From assembly GCF_000617925.1 (NCBI RefSeq), contig NZ_BAMT01000013.1, forward strand, positions 1 through 64,000: 64,000 nucleotides of DNA, given 5' to 3'. Made by a program: the position numbers and the translations under genes. Source of the stretch: Methylobacillus glycogenes JCM 2850. GTDB taxonomy: Bacteria; Pseudomonadota; Gammaproteobacteria; Burkholderiales; Methylophilaceae. Every line of letters begins with the position of its first letter. Position 1 is the stretch's first letter. Under the pieces are notes generated by a model that was given only the letters and a program-made list of their open reading frames with translations, was not told the origin of the DNA and did not search any database. This document shows, piece by piece, positions 37,824 through 48,418 of this stretch.

Positions 37824-39148
37824 ATGAGCTTGCAAACTCCAAAAGTTGGTTTTGTTTCATTGGGCTGCCCCAAGGCAGCTTCAGATTCTGAGCGTATCCT
37901 GACCCAGCTTCGCGCTGAGGGCTACGCCATATCGGGTAGCTATGATGATGCTGATCTGGTGGTCGTCAATACCTGTGGGTTTATTGATAGTGCGGTTGAA
38001 GAGTCACTTGACGCCATAGGCGAGGCCCTGGCTGAAAATGGCAAGGTGATAGTCACTGGCTGTTTGGGTGCCAAGAGTGATGTGGTCAAGGCTGCTCACC
38101 CCGGTGTTTTGGCGGTCACAGGGCCGCATGCGCTGGAAGAAGTCATGACGGCAGTGCATGCCAATCTGCCCAAGCTGCATGACCCTTACACCGATCTAGT
38201 GCCACCCCAAGGTGTGCGCCTGACGCCACAGCACTATGCTTACCTGAAAATATCTGAAGGCTGTAACCACAGGTGCAGTTTCTGCATTATTCCTTCCATG
38301 CGTGGTGATCTGGTTAGCCGTCCTGTCGGTGAAGTCATGAAAGAGGCAGAAAACCTGGTCAATGCCGGGGTATCTGAATTGTTGGTGATTTCGCAAGACA
38401 CCAGTGCTTACGGGGTTGATGTCAAATACCGCACAGGTTTCTGGAATGGACGTCCGCTCAAGACGCGCATGACTGAGCTGGCTACGGCATTGGGTGACCT
38501 GGGGGTCTGGGTGCGTATGCATTACGTCTATCCATACCCGCATGTGGACGAGATCATCCCCTTGATGGCGGATGGTTTGATCCTTCCCTATCTGGATGTG
38601 CCATTCCAGCATTCCAGCCCGCGCATTCTCAAAGCCATGAAGCGTCCTGCAAATAGCGAGAATAATCTGGCCAGGGTTAAAGCCTGGCGCGATATCTGCC
38701 CGGACATCACCATACGCAGCACCTTTATCGTCGGCTTCCCTGGTGAGACGGATGATGATTTTGAACATCTGTTGGATTTCCTGCAGGAAGCGCAGCTGGA
38801 CCGTGTGGGCGCTTTTGCCTATTCCGCCGTCGATGGCGCAGCCGCCAATCAGTTGGACAATCACGTACCTGAATCACTCAAGCAGGAAAGACTGGCGCGC
38901 TTTATGGAAGTGCAGGAAGCCATCAGTGCCGAGAAACAGAAGCGCAAGATAGGCCGTATAGAGACTGTGCTGATTGATGAAGTGAATGGCGATGAAGCAT
39001 AGGCCGTACCGCAGCTGATGCGCCAGAAATTGATGGCGTGGTGTATTTGGCTGGCGGGGAAGGTTTGCAGCCAGGTGATCTGGTTGAAGCACAAATTGTG
39101 GATTCAGATGGGCATGATCTCTGGGCCGCACCGCCTCAGCGCGACTAA
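37824..39148 (+). CDS. rimO: Ribosomal protein S12 methylthiotransferase RimO (frame broken near 38998)
   Basis: Radical-SAM methylthiotransferase modifying Asp88 of S12. The N-terminal MTTase domain has [17 protein letters not shown] and [15 protein letters not shown] with cluster Cys. The radical-SAM site is [19 protein letters not shown] (CX3CX2C). A C-terminal TRAM domain follows. The frame stops at 39000; one missing A (GCA-ATA) near 38998 gives [20 protein letters not shown] and the TRAM end at 39148. An 18-residue insertion-like segment ([19 protein letters not shown]) is normal for proteobacterial RimO. Confidence 0.94.
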
Positions 39149-39245
39149 TGCTGATATATAGAGCATCTTTGATATATAGGAAATCTTGAAGTGTCTAGGG
39201 ATATCGATTTTTAATCTGCGCCCTGGACATCTGAGAGCAGTTAAG

Positions 39246-39274
39246 AAAACGGCGCCTAAAGGCGCCGTTTTTAT
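39246..39274. terminator. Bidirectional terminator between rimO and the 39271-39600 gene
   Basis: AAAACGGCGCC (39246-39256), loop TAAA and GGCGCCGTTTT (39261-39271) make a perfect 11-bp stem with A/T tracts both sides. It serves the two converging genes. Confidence 0.9.
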
Positions 39275-39600
39275 TCCTGGGTGCTGAAAAGGTCGGGCAT
39301 GATGGGCGTGGGACGCTGAGAATCTGCACGCTCTTCGAGAAAATCCATGGTGTAGGGGCAGCGAGTGGGCTTTTTTACCACTTTGCGTTTTTTTCCCGAA
39401 GCTTCAGTATTGATGTATGGCGTCTGGCTGATGCGCACATAACCCGAGGACTGCAGCTTTAGCGGAGTGGTTTCAAACAGGCTGAGAGGGTTGTCGATAT
39501 TCTGCAAGGTAATGGCTTGTTTGCCCACCTTGAGGACGTTATACATGACAAACTTGCTGCCTGTTTGCTTGCCATAAATTTCGCCAGTGAGAATATCCAA
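39271..39600 (-). CDS. Hypothetical protein, 109 aa
   Basis: Begins at a TTG (39600) with AAAGG about 7 bases upstream; a later ATG at MYNVLKVGKQ would give a shorter form. The sequence is beta-rich (GKQAITLQNIDNPLSLFETTPLKLQ) with a basic middle (SGKKRKVVKKPTR) and a short acidic/aromatic end. No signal peptide or membrane span. I do not recognise the family. It stands alone between rimO and the efflux regulator and shares a terminator with rimO. Confidence 0.6.
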   Translation of the reverse strand: MDILTGEIYGKQTGSKFVMYNVLKVGKQAITLQNIDNPLSLFETTPLKLQSSGYVRISQTPYINTEASGKKRKVVKKPTRCPYTMDFLEERADSQRPTPIMPDLFSTQE

Positions 39601-39676
39601 GATTTGCCTTTCGCTAATTCATAACAATCATATCGTTATGAGGCAAAGCTGACAAGGCTCTTGAGTCGGATTTTGC

Positions 39677-40303
39677 CTATGGAATCGCGCGTTTGCGCAG
39701 GCCTATATGCTGACGGATCAAGGTGTTGGCTTGTTGGCGGAACCCTTCAGCGCGACTGTCCTTGACCCACATATGTAGCAAGCCGGAGAAGAACAAATGA
39801 CTATCAAGCGCCAGCGCAACTGGATCTAGGCCAATGTTCAGCTGGCCTTTTTGCTGCGCACGCTCGTAAAGCAACTGAAGTTTTTCTATGAAGTAGTGAC
39901 AATTCGTCACTATTTGTTGTAATACTGCTGTAAATTCATCCACATATTCGCATTTCACCATCATGATCTCGTAGATCTCACGGATTGCAGCATCGTGGTT
40001 GAGGGTTTGAATAGTATTCTCGAAAAACTGCTCTATGGTGGAGAGGGGGTCTTCAGACTCTTCATTCAGGGCGGCGGCATCAATGTGATCAATAAATGGC
40101 AGAAATGCCTGATCACGCATCGCGTAAAAAAGCTCAATTTTGTTTTTGAAGTGCCAGTACACCGCACCGCGTGTGACTTCTGCGTGCGAGGCTATATGTT
40201 CTATTGAGGTACGGCTAACGCCTCTTGCTGCAAACACCTCGCGGGCTGCGTCAATAATACGTTGCCGCGTGATGGCGGCGTCCTCTTTAGTCTTTCTTGC
40301 CAT
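39677..40303 (-). CDS. TetR-family repressor of the RND efflux operon (AcrR/TtgR-like)
   Basis: 208 aa. The N-terminus MARKTKEDAAITRQRIIDAA and the helix-turn-helix (GVSRTSIEHIASHAEVTRGAVYWHFKNK, quoted as residues ~25-52) are nearly the AcrR/TtgR pattern. The ligand domain carries DPLSTIEQFFENT and the DSHLFFSGLLHMWV end typical of the group. ATG 40303 is chosen because MARKTK is the conserved start; the frame extends 11 codons further. It is divergent from the RND operon with two palindromes between them, so it probably represses the pump and itself until a toxic ligand binds. Confidence 0.92.
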   Translation of the reverse strand: MARKTKEDAAITRQRIIDAAREVFAARGVSRTSIEHIASHAEVTRGAVYWHFKNKIELFYAMRDQAFLPFIDHIDAAALNEESEDPLSTIEQFFENTIQTLNHDAAIREIYEIMMVKCEYVDEFTAVLQQIVTNCHYFIEKLQLLYERAQQKGQLNIGLDPVALALDSHLFFSGLLHMWVKDSRAEGFRQQANTLIRQHIGLRKRAIP

Positions 40304-40327
40304 GGGCTTGCCCTTGAAAAAGCTGTT

Positions 40328-40351
40328 TACATACAATCATGTTTGTATATA
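40328..40351. promoter_or_regulatory. AcrR/TtgR-like operator, first dyad
   Basis: TACATACAATCATGTTTGTATATA (given here as 40328-40351; arms TACATACA and TGTTTGTATATA) matches the imperfect 24-bp layout of AcrR operators. It lies 25 bp upstream of the regulator start. Confidence 0.6.
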
Positions 40352-40354
40352 ATA

Positions 40355-40374
40355 TACATTCGATATTGAATGTA
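40355..40374. promoter_or_regulatory. Second dyad in the regulator/efflux intergenic region
   Basis: TACATTCGATATTGAATGTA is a perfect 7-bp inverted repeat with a 6-bp centre that is itself AT symmetrical. It lies 36 bp upstream of the RND operon start and next to the first dyad. It may be a second binding site for the TetR protein. Confidence 0.55.
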
Positions 40375-40409
40375 AGCAAGTATTTTGTTTATAAGACATG
40401 GAGTTAACT

Positions 40410-41644
40410 ATGGGAGTGCGCGTGATTAATCAAGCTCGTGGCAATAAGGATGGACTTGGGTCCAGCAAAAAAATCGTACTCGCCTTAACGGCAGCGTTGA
40501 CGCTAATCTCCTGTAGCAAGGGTGAGCAGCAGGCGGCACCGCAAGGTGGCGGACAGGCAATGCCTGTGACTGTACTCACCCTGGAACCGACATCAGTCCC
40601 TGTGAGTGTTGAGTCTGTAGCGCAAACCGAAGGTGCGCGTGAGGTAGAGATACGTCCACGCGTGGGCGGTATTCTGCTCAAGCGTCTTTATGAAGAAGCT
40701 CTTCCGTCAAGGAAGGCCAAGTGCTGTTCCAGATAGACCCTGTGCCTTATCAGATTGCTTTGGCTCAAGCCAAGGCGCAGCAAGCCCAGTCTCAGGCCAA
40801 GATTGCCCAGACCCAGCGTGAGGCTGACCGTCTCAAGGGCTTGTTGGAGTCCAAGTCCATTAGCCAACGCGAGTATGACAATGCCACTTCTGACAATGAT
40901 GTGGCCAAGGCCGCCTTGCTGCAGGCGGATGCCAGCGTGCGTGAGGCCGAGCTGAATCTTTCCTATACCAAGGTGACAGCGCCTGTGAGCGGTGTTTCCG
41001 GGCGCTTCCAGTATTCCGAGGGTACTTTGGTGGCTGCCAACGATAGTCTGTTGACTACCGTGGTTCAGCTTTCACCCATCTGGGTGCGTTTCAGTCTTTC
41101 CGATAATGAACTGGAAAAAGTCGGCGGCCGCCTTAGCGAAAAGAATGTCAAGAAAATCACTTTATCCTTACCTGATGGCAAGGAATACAACGAGACCGGC
41201 AAGCTCAATTTTGCTGCCAGTCAGATTGACCCGACATTAGGCACGCAGCAACTGCGTGCGACCTTTACCAATGCTGACAAGCAATTGGTGCCAGGTCAGT
41301 TTGTGCGCGCCAAAGTCACCGTGGGTGAGCAGGATGGCGTATTCCTGGTGCCGCAAGTGGCAGTGCAAAACTCGCAGCAGGGCCGTTTTGTTTACGTGGT
41401 CAATGAGCAAAACCAGGCGAGTGTGCGTCCAGTGGTGACAGGCAATTGGTCTGGCAGCAATTGGGTCATCCTCAAGGGCTTGAATGCAGGCGAAAAAGTG
41501 GTGGTGGATAATCTGATCAAGATTCGCCCAGGCGCGCCATTGCAGCCTCATGCTCCAGCAGAGCAGGGTGCTAATCCTCAAGGTGCACAGCCTCAAGGCG
41601 AAACTGGCAAGCCAGAATCCAACGCTAGCGGCAAGCCAGCTTAA
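40410..41644 (+). CDS. RND efflux periplasmic adaptor (AcrA/MexA-like; frame broken near 40698)
   Basis: Membrane-fusion subunit linking the RND pump to the outer-membrane channel, ~411 aa after repair. ATG 40410 has GGAG 6 bases upstream; ATG 40398 is possible. The signal ends with LTLISC, a lipobox. Hairpin and lipoyl domains follow (VEIRPRVGGILLKRLY, then AKIAQTQREADRLKGLLESK). The barrel domain has SPIWVRFSLSDNEL and LVPGQFVRAKVTVGEQ. One missing G near 40698 (GAA-GGC) restores EEGSSVKEGQVLFQIDPVPY. It is the first gene of the three-gene pump operon. Confidence 0.92.
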
Positions 41645-41656
41645 GCAGGAGTCAAG

Positions 41657-44600
41657 ATGACTAGATTTTTCATTACCCGGCCAATATTTGCATCGGTAGT
41701 TTCGATCATTATTGTGCTTGCTGGCCTTGCGGCCGCATTCCAGCTGCCGATTGCGCAGTATCCGCAAATTGCGCCGCCTACCGTAATGGTAACGGCAACT
41801 TACCCTGGTGCCAGTGCTGAAACCCTGGCCAAGACAGTAGCAGCGCCGATTGAAGAGCAGCTGAGTGGTGTTGAAGGGCTGCTGTATTACCAGTCCAGTG
41901 CCGACTCCAGTGGCACTTTGACCATCACTGCCACCTTTGAAACTGGCACTGATGTTGACCAGGCAACCTTCAACGTCAGCAATCGCGTCAATATTGCCTT
42001 GCCACGCCTGCCTGATGATGTACGTCGCACAGGCTTGATTGTGCAAAAGCGCTCCAATGACATCCTGATGGCATTGATGCTGGTTTCGCCGAAAAAGACC
42101 TATGACCCCTTGTACCTGAGCAATTATGCAACGCTGAATGTGTTGGATGAGCTCAAGCGCGTGAAGGGCGTGGGCGACGTCACCGTGTTTGGTACCCAGG
42201 ATTACTCCATGCGTATCTGGCTGCGTCCGGACCGCATGGCACAATTGGGTGTTTCAACCAGTGAGATTGCTGCTGCTATTGCGGCGCAGAATGCGCAATA
42301 TGCTGCAGGTAAGATAGGTCAGGACCCGGCGCCAGATGATCAACAGATCGTCTACACCGTGACTGCCAAGGGTAGACTGGTTGAGCCTGAGCAGTTTGCC
42401 AATATCATCGTCAAGGCCAATGGCCCACGTGGTGTGCTGTATTTGAAGGATGTGGCACGTATTGAACTGGGTGCGCAGAACTACAATATCCGCACCACGC
42501 TGGATGGTCAGCCTGGCGTAGGTATTCCTGTGTTCCTGCAGACAGGTGCCAACGCGCTGGATACTGCCGAGGCCATCAAGGCCAAGATGGAAGAACTCAA
42601 GCAGCGCTTCCCCGAGGATATGGACTACCGTATTCCTTACGACACCAGTGACTTCGTCAAGGCGTCTATTGAAGAAGTAGTACATACCCTGGCAGAAGCC
42701 ATGGTGCTGGTGGTGCTGGTGGTATTCCTATTCCTGCAAAGCTGGCGCGCTACCTTGATTCCTATCATCGCCGTGCCTATCTCCTTGATTGGTACTTTTG
42801 CTGGTCTGTGGATATTCGGTTTCTCCATCAATACCCTGACTTTGTTTGCCATGGTATTGGCGATTGGTATCGTCGTTGATGATGCCATCGTGGTGCTGGA
42901 GAACGTAGAGCGCTTGATGACTCAGGAAAAGCTCTCGCCGTTGCATGCCGCGATCAAGTCCATGGAGCAGGTATCCAGTGCCGTTGTAGCGATTGTGCTG
43001 GTGCTGTGTGCGGTGTTCATTCCGGTGGCGTTCATGGGCGGTATCGCCGGTGAGCTCTATCGCCAGTTCGCGGTGACCGTGGCGGTGGCGGTGGTGATCT
43101 CCGGTATCGTGGCTTTGACGCTGACGCCTGCGCTCTGTGCCATCTTGCTTAAGCACGTGCATGGTGAGTCACGCTTCTTCAAGCCATTCAACCGTGGTTT
43201 CGACAAGCTGACCAACTTCTATACCTCTACCGTGGGCTTGACCCTGCGTCATCGCATTATTGGTGCTGTAGTGTTTGTGGGCATCATCGCGGCAGGAGCG
43301 TATTTGTTCCGTGTGGTGCCTGGCAGCTTTGTACCTCCTGAAGATCAGGGCTATGTGGTGACGGCCGTGATCATGCCGGACGGTTCTACGCTGAGCCGCA
43401 CCAGCAAGACCATGGAGAACGTGCGCCAGGCAATATCACAAGACCCTGCAGTGGCTACGCAATTCGTCATCAATGGTTTTGATTTGATAGGCGGCGGTAA
43501 CAAGGCCAGTGCGGCGACCATGTTCGTGCGTATGAAGGATTGGGATGCACGTACCGCGACAGCGGATGACATTGTCAAGCGTCTGTTCGGCATAGGCATG
43601 AGTCAGCCTGATGGTATGGCGATTGCCTTTAATCCGCCAGCGATTCGCGGTTTGGGTAGCTCGGGTAGCATGGAAATGTATATCCAGAGCCGCACTGACA
43701 CTGACCCCTTGCATTTGTCCGAGGTAGTAAATAACTTCATGGATACTTTGCGTAAGGAGCCACGTCTGGCCGGTATCAACACCTTCTTCCGTCCTACCGT
43801 GCCACAGTTGTTGATTGAGGTGGACGAGGCCAAGGCCTTGTCGCTGGGTGTGCCTATCTCGGATATCTATGCCACGCTGCAAAGCACCATGGGTACGCTG
43901 TATGTGAATGACTTCAACCGCATGGGTCGTACTTACCGTGTGCAGTTGCAGGCAGAACCTGCATTCCGCATGAAGCCTGAAGATCTGGGCCGTGTTTATG
44001 TACGTTCCGCAGCGGGCGGCATGGTGCCTATGTCTGCAGTCAGCAAGGTCAGCAACATTATTGGTGCTGAGCAGCTTGAACGTTACCAAGGTCTGCTGTC
44101 AGCCAAAGTGCTGGGTGGCGGTGCCTATGGCGTGAGTTCTGGCGATGCGATCAGGTTGATTGAGCAGGCCGCCAAGGAAAGCCTGCCAGATGGTTATCAA
44201 TTGGCATGGACAGGTCAGGCCTATCAGGAAAAGCTGACAGGTTCGGCTGCGATCTTTGCCTTCAGTTTCGCCATCATTATGGTGTTCTTGATCCTGGCGG
44301 CGCAGTTTGAAACCTGGGCCTTGCCTTTGGCTGTGATCATGGCCGTACCGTTTGCGCTGGTAGGTGCTTTGCTGGCGGTGATGTTCCGCGGTATGCCTAA
44401 TGACATCTACTTCCAGATTGGCTTGGTCACCCTGGTTGGCCTGGCGGCAAAAAATGCCATTCTGATTGTGGAGTTTGCCAGCCAGAAACTGGAAGAAGGC
44501 CTGTCACTAAAAGAAGCTGCGATTGAGGCTGCGCGCTTGCGCTTCCGTCCTATCGTCATGACTTCCATGGCCTTTGTGCTAGGTATCGTGCCGTTGGTGA

Positions 44601-44770
44601 TTGCAACTGGTGCGGGTGCCGCTGCGCGCCGTTCCATGGGGACTGGGGTGTTTGGCGGTATGTTGCTGGCTACTTTTGTGGCCACCATCTTTATCCCTAT
44701 GTTCTTCACCTGGTTGTCTGGCAATACCAGCAGCCGTACGCATCACGATGACAAGAAGGAGACAATATAA
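41657..44770 (+). CDS. RND multidrug efflux pump inner-membrane transporter (AcrB/MexB-like, HAE1 family)
   Basis: 1037 aa, full length and intact. It starts MTRFFITRPIFASVVSIIIV. Proton-relay Asp pair in TM4 (AIGIVVDDAIVVLENVER) and the TM10 Lys (GLAAKNAILIVEFASQ) are present. The gate-loop region (GSSGSMEMYIQSR) and the internal duplication of 12 helices plus two large periplasmic loops fit the HAE1 class. It exports drugs and detergents by proton antiport. Its TAA overlaps the next ATG by one base (TAATG). Confidence 0.97.
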   Translation: MTRFFITRPIFASVVSIIIVLAGLAAAFQLPIAQYPQIAPPTVMVTATYPGASAETLAKTVAAPIEEQLSGVEGLLYYQSSADSSGTLTITATFETGTDVDQATFNVSNRVNIALPRLPDDVRRTGLIVQKRSNDILMALMLVSPKKTYDPLYLSNYATLNVLDELKRVKGVGDVTVFGTQDYSMRIWLRPDRMAQLGVSTSEIAAAIAAQNAQYAAGKIGQDPAPDDQQIVYTVTAKGRLVEPEQFANIIVKANGPRGVLYLKDVARIELGAQNYNIRTTLDGQPGVGIPVFLQTGANALDTAEAIKAKMEELKQRFPEDMDYRIPYDTSDFVKASIEEVVHTLAEAMVLVVLVVFLFLQSWRATLIPIIAVPISLIGTFAGLWIFGFSINTLTLFAMVLAIGIVVDDAIVVLENVERLMTQEKLSPLHAAIKSMEQVSSAVVAIVLVLCAVFIPVAFMGGIAGELYRQFAVTVAVAVVISGIVALTLTPALCAILLKHVHGESRFFKPFNRGFDKLTNFYTSTVGLTLRHRIIGAVVFVGIIAAGAYLFRVVPGSFVPPEDQGYVVTAVIMPDGSTLSRTSKTMENVRQAISQDPAVATQFVINGFDLIGGGNKASAATMFVRMKDWDARTATADDIVKRLFGIGMSQPDGMAIAFNPPAIRGLGSSGSMEMYIQSRTDTDPLHLSEVVNNFMDTLRKEPRLAGINTFFRPTVPQLLIEVDEAKALSLGVPISDIYATLQSTMGTLYVNDFNRMGRTYRVQLQAEPAFRMKPEDLGRVYVRSAAGGMVPMSAVSKVSNIIGAEQLERYQGLLSAKVLGGGAYGVSSGDAIRLIEQAAKESLPDGYQLAWTGQAYQEKLTGSAAIFAFSFAIIMVFLILAAQFETWALPLAVIMAVPFALVGALLAVMFRGMPNDIYFQIGLVTLVGLAAKNAILIVEFASQKLEEGLSLKEAAIEAARLRFRPIVMTSMAFVLGIVPLVIATGAGAAARRSMGTGVFGGMLLATFVATIFIPMFFTWLSGNTSSRTHHDDKKETI

Positions 44771-46226
44771 TGTCGCGTCTCAATTTAATTCATGTTGCCG
44801 TGGCCATGGCTTTGGCAGGTTGCATGGTCGGGCCTGACTACCATAGGCCCGATAATAAACTGCCTGCCAGTTATAGTGATGCTGGCAGCAGCGATGCCAA
44901 TGCCACAGATGCCAGCGCTCAAGCTGGACTGAAGCTAGATGCCTGGTGGGAAAGTTTTCAAGACCCGGTGTTGACTGAGTTGATGCAAAAAGCCTTTGCC
45001 AACAATGTCGATATTGCCAAGGCAGTTGCACGTATCGAAGAGGCGGATGCGGCTATGCGTGAGGCTGGAGCTTCACTGTTTCCGCAGATAGACCTAACCA
45101 GTAACGGTATGCGTCAGCGTGTAACCGAAACTGGGGCTTTCCCCATTATGTCCGGCATCCCGGTGTTCCGCGAAAACTACAACCTGCAATTGGGTACTTC
45201 CTTTGAGCTGGATTTCTGGGGCAGATTGCGCCGAGCGCGTGAAGCTGCGCGTGCGCAAGCCCTGGGTACTCTGTATGCCAAGGATACGGTCAGTCTGTCA
45301 CTGTCCAGTCTGGTGGCCAGCAACTATCTCTTGCTGCGCAGTGTGGAAGCGCAGATTGCGGTATCGCGCGATAGCCTGAAAACGCGTGGTGAAAGTCTGG
45401 ATCTGACCAAGCGCAGGCTGGAAGGTGGCGTAGCCTCGATTCTGGATGTGCATCAAGCTGAAGTGGCCAACTCCAACCTGGTTGCGCAACTGGCTGATTT
45501 GGTGCGCCAACGTGAAGTGGTGCAGCATCAGCTGGCCGTTTTGACCGGGGATTACGAGCTTAAAGTGCCTGAAGGTGATATCCATCAGTTGCCGCAGCCA
45601 CCAATTCCACCTACAGGTTTGCCATCTAGCTTGCTGGAAGCCAGACCTGATATTCGTGAAGCTGAGCAGACCATGATCTCGGAAAATGCGCAGATTGGTG
45701 TGGCTAAAGCGGCTATGTTCCCCACCATTACGCTGACCGCTGCGTTTGGTGGTGAAAGTGCAGACTTGAGCCGTGTACTGGAAAGCCCATCGCGTATCTG
45801 GTCTACCGGGCTGGGCTTGAATCTACCTATCTTCACCGCAGGCAGATTGTCCGCACGTGTTGATCAGGCTAGCGCCAGGCAGAAACAAGCGCTGGCAACT
45901 TACCAGGCTCTATCCAAACTGCCTTCAAGGAGGTTAGGGATGCCTTGGTGACCGTGCGCCAGAGTCGTGAGCGGGAAGAAGCGCTCAACATCAGCCAGAA
46001 TGCGGCCAAGCAGGCCTTGCAGATATCGGAAAATCGTTACAAGTCCGGTTATTCCGGCTATCTTGATGTGCTGGATTCTCAGCGCGTTTACAACGATGCC
46101 GCACTGGCGTTTATCCAGAGCCGCCAGTCCAGGTTGACCGCCACGGTTGATCTATTCAAGGCTTTGGGTGGTGGCTGGAAAACTGCTAACGCTTACCAGC
46201 AGCCTGAAAAGCAAGCCAGTAATTAA
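44770..46226 (+). CDS. Outer-membrane efflux channel lipoprotein (OprM/NodT family; frame broken near 45909)
   Basis: Trimeric TolC-like channel completing the tripartite pump, ~485 aa after repair. The signal ends ALAGC with MVGPDYHRP typical of NodT-type factors. Two OEP repeats follow (WWESFQDPVLTELMQKAF..., ELDFWGRLRRAREAARAQA; then SLLEARPDIREAEQTM, YKSGYSGYLDVLDSQR). One missing T near 45909 (GCT-TCT) joins QASIQTAFKEVRDALVTVRQS. A terminator follows at 46273. Confidence 0.93.
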
Positions 46227-46272
46227 GCTGTTTGCTCACTAAATCGGCGCTCTGGAAAACAGAGTGCCATTG

Positions 46273-46298
46273 AAAACCGGGTTACACCCGGTTTTTTT
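46273..46298 (+). terminator. Rho-independent terminator of the RND operon
   Basis: AACCGGG (46275-46281), loop TTACA and CCCGGTT (46287-46293), followed by a run of T. It lies 47 bases past the channel gene stop. Confidence 0.88.
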
Positions 46299-46413
46299 AC
46301 GCCTGTAGCCTGCACAGGCCAGTGCTGAATAGTGCTGTTTGTCGATAGGGCTGAGCCAAGCGCGCGTGCTAAAATTGCCGCCTTATCTATTTTTTGATTA
46401 TTTGCCGATTGCC

Positions 46414-47811
46414 ATGACCGTACGTACCCGTTTTGCGCCTAGTCCCACAGGTTTTCTTCATATTGGCGGGGCACGCACCGCCTTGTTCTCCTGGGCTTAT
46501 GCCCGCAAACATGCGGGTGAGTTTGTGCTGCGCATAGAGGATACCGACGTTGCACGCTCTACGCCTGAGGCTGTGCAAGCGATTCTTGATGGCATGAACT
46601 GGCTGGGCTTGAGCTGGGATGAAGGTCCTTTCTATCAAATGCAGCGCATGGATCAGTACAAGCGCGTGATTCAGCAGTTGTTGGACGAAGGCAAGGCCTA
46701 TCTGTGTTATTGCAGCAGGGAAGAGCTGGATGCTATGCGTGAGCAGCAGATGCAGGAAGGTAAAAAGCCACGCTATGATGGCCGCTGGCGTCCTGAGGCG
46801 GGCAAGAGCTTGCCAGCCGTGCCTGCAGGGGTTGACCCTGTGGTGCGCTTCAAGAACCCACTCACTGGCAATGTGGTATGGGATGACTTGGTCAAGGGGC
46901 AGATCAGCATTGCCAATGAAGAGCTGGATGACCTGATCATCGCACGTGGCGATGGCACGCCAACTTATAACTTCTGTGTGGTGGTGGATGATTGGGAAAT
47001 GGGTATTACCCAGGTGATACGGGGCGATGATCATGTGAACAATACCCCACGCCAGATCAACCTACTGCAAGCGCTAGGCGCACAAATTCCGCAATATGCG
47101 CATTTATCCATGATCCTGGGGGATGACGGGCAGAAGCTCTCCAAGCGCCACGGTGCGGTTAGTGTCATGCAATATCATGAAGACGGCTATCTGCCGGAAG
47201 CTGTGCTTAACTATCTGGCAAGGCTGGGCTGGTCTCATGGCGATGATGAGATTTTCAGTATGGCGCAGTTCTGTGAGTGGTTTGGCCTGGATCATGTCAC
47301 GCCATCTGCTGCCCAGTTCAATACCGAAAAGCTCAACTGGCTCAACAACCATTACATCAAGCAGGCTGATCTCGCCAGATTGGCAGAGGATATCGCACAA
47401 CGTTTGGCGCTGGCAGGTGTGCAGGTGCATGAGGGGGTGGATTTGCAGGGCGTGATAGCACTTTATCGTGACCGCGCACAAACCCTTAATCAGCTTGCCG
47501 ATAGCGTAGCTTATTTCTATCGCAAGCCTGAGGTGGATGCTGCCGCGCAGGAAAAACATATCACGGCAGATATCGTGCCTGTCATGCATGCCTTATTTGC
47601 TGTGCTGGAGGGCTTGGAGTGGACTCAGGACAATCTGCACCATGCCATAGAGCAGGCAGTAACGGCCAATGCGCTGAAATTCCCCAAGGTGGCCATGCCT
47701 TTGCGCGTCATGATCACAGGCGGCGCGCAATCTCCAAGCATTGATGCCGTGATGACCTTGCTGGGCAAGTCTGAAAGTCTGGCAAGAATGCAGGCTATAT
47801 TGCGCGCATAA
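46414..47811 (+). CDS. gltX: Glutamyl-tRNA synthetase
   Basis: 465-aa class I synthetase, intact. The HIGH-type motif is [18 protein letters not shown] at the N-terminus and the KMSKS-type motif is [15 protein letters not shown]. The Glu-binding FVLRIEDTD is present. The anticodon domain is C-terminal ([16 protein letters not shown] region). ATG 46414 gives the family start [13 protein letters not shown]; the open frame runs 25 codons further upstream without a good site. Single gene with a terminator upstream. Confidence 0.97.
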   Translation: MTVRTRFAPSPTGFLHIGGARTALFSWAYARKHAGEFVLRIEDTDVARSTPEAVQAILDGMNWLGLSWDEGPFYQMQRMDQYKRVIQQLLDEGKAYLCYCSREELDAMREQQMQEGKKPRYDGRWRPEAGKSLPAVPAGVDPVVRFKNPLTGNVVWDDLVKGQISIANEELDDLIIARGDGTPTYNFCVVVDDWEMGITQVIRGDDHVNNTPRQINLLQALGAQIPQYAHLSMILGDDGQKLSKRHGAVSVMQYHEDGYLPEAVLNYLARLGWSHGDDEIFSMAQFCEWFGLDHVTPSAAQFNTEKLNWLNNHYIKQADLARLAEDIAQRLALAGVQVHEGVDLQGVIALYRDRAQTLNQLADSVAYFYRKPEVDAAAQEKHITADIVPVMHALFAVLEGLEWTQDNLHHAIEQAVTANALKFPKVAMPLRVMITGGAQSPSIDAVMTLLGKSESLARMQAILRA

Positions 47812-48147
47812 ATTCACAAGCTGCCCTGATCGTGAATTTTCGCAAATAATCTGGGCAGGGCAGAACAATTTGCCGGGCTTGAAGTCCTAGCTTTGAGTCG
47901 GCAATCAAGTACAAGTCGCTATTAGATTTTGTGCTTGAGATTGCCAGCCAAGCCTTAATATTGCTAATTGCTGGTCAGGCTTGCGATGTTGGCTTGTTTT
48001 TTTTGTGCTTGCCCCCATAGTTGCTGTAACAGTAGTGAATGAAGAGCTTGCTTGGTGGCTCTAGCTTGGGAAAAGTTTTTCACGTAAAGTGGCTGTAAGA
48101 ACAAAACTCCCCATATATATAGAATTACAAGGAAAAGGAGCATCAAA
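47812..48147. other. 335-bp gap before hfq; no gene seen
   Basis: Between gltX and hfq I see no coding ORF and no clear terminator. GCTTGCGATGTTGGCTTG and related GCTTG-rich words recur, without a strict repeat. The last 60 bases include CCATATATATAGAATTACAAGG and the hfq ribosome site AAGGAAAAGGAGC, so the hfq promoter is probably here. Confidence 0.5.
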
Positions 48148-48396
48148 ATGAGCGTTAAAGGGCAGATGTTACAAGACCCGTTTCTGAACACGTTGCGTAA
48201 AGAGCACGTGCCCGTTTCAATCTATCTGGTAAATGGCATCAAACTGCAGGGGCAGGTCGATTCTTTCGATCAATACGTCATTCTGCTCAAGAACACCGTG
48301 ACCCAGATGGTATATAAGCATGCCATTTCCACCATAGTCCCCGGTCGTGCTGTTTCCATTCCCCATGGTCCTGCAGCCACCAATTCTGAAGAATAA
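48148..48396 (+). CDS. hfq: RNA chaperone Hfq
   Basis: 82 aa. Hexameric Sm-like protein that pairs small RNAs with mRNAs. Sm1 is [28 protein letters not shown] (residues ~22-49) and Sm2 has the diagnostic [22 protein letters not shown] is the conserved distal-face start. A strong AAGGAAAAGGAG lies upstream of ATG 48148. hflX follows 22 bases later in the widely conserved hfq-hflX-hflK-hflC order. Confidence 0.98.
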   Translation: MSVKGQMLQDPFLNTLRKEHVPVSIYLVNGIKLQGQVDSFDQYVILLKNTVTQMVYKHAISTIVPGRAVSIPHGPAATNSEE

Positions 48397-48418
48397 TTTT
48401 TGTTAGATTCAGGTTTAT

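Noticed and set aside
41237..42244. 335-aa minus-strand open frame across the adaptor/pump junction
   Set aside because: Lies opposite two strongly supported RND genes and shows no domain.
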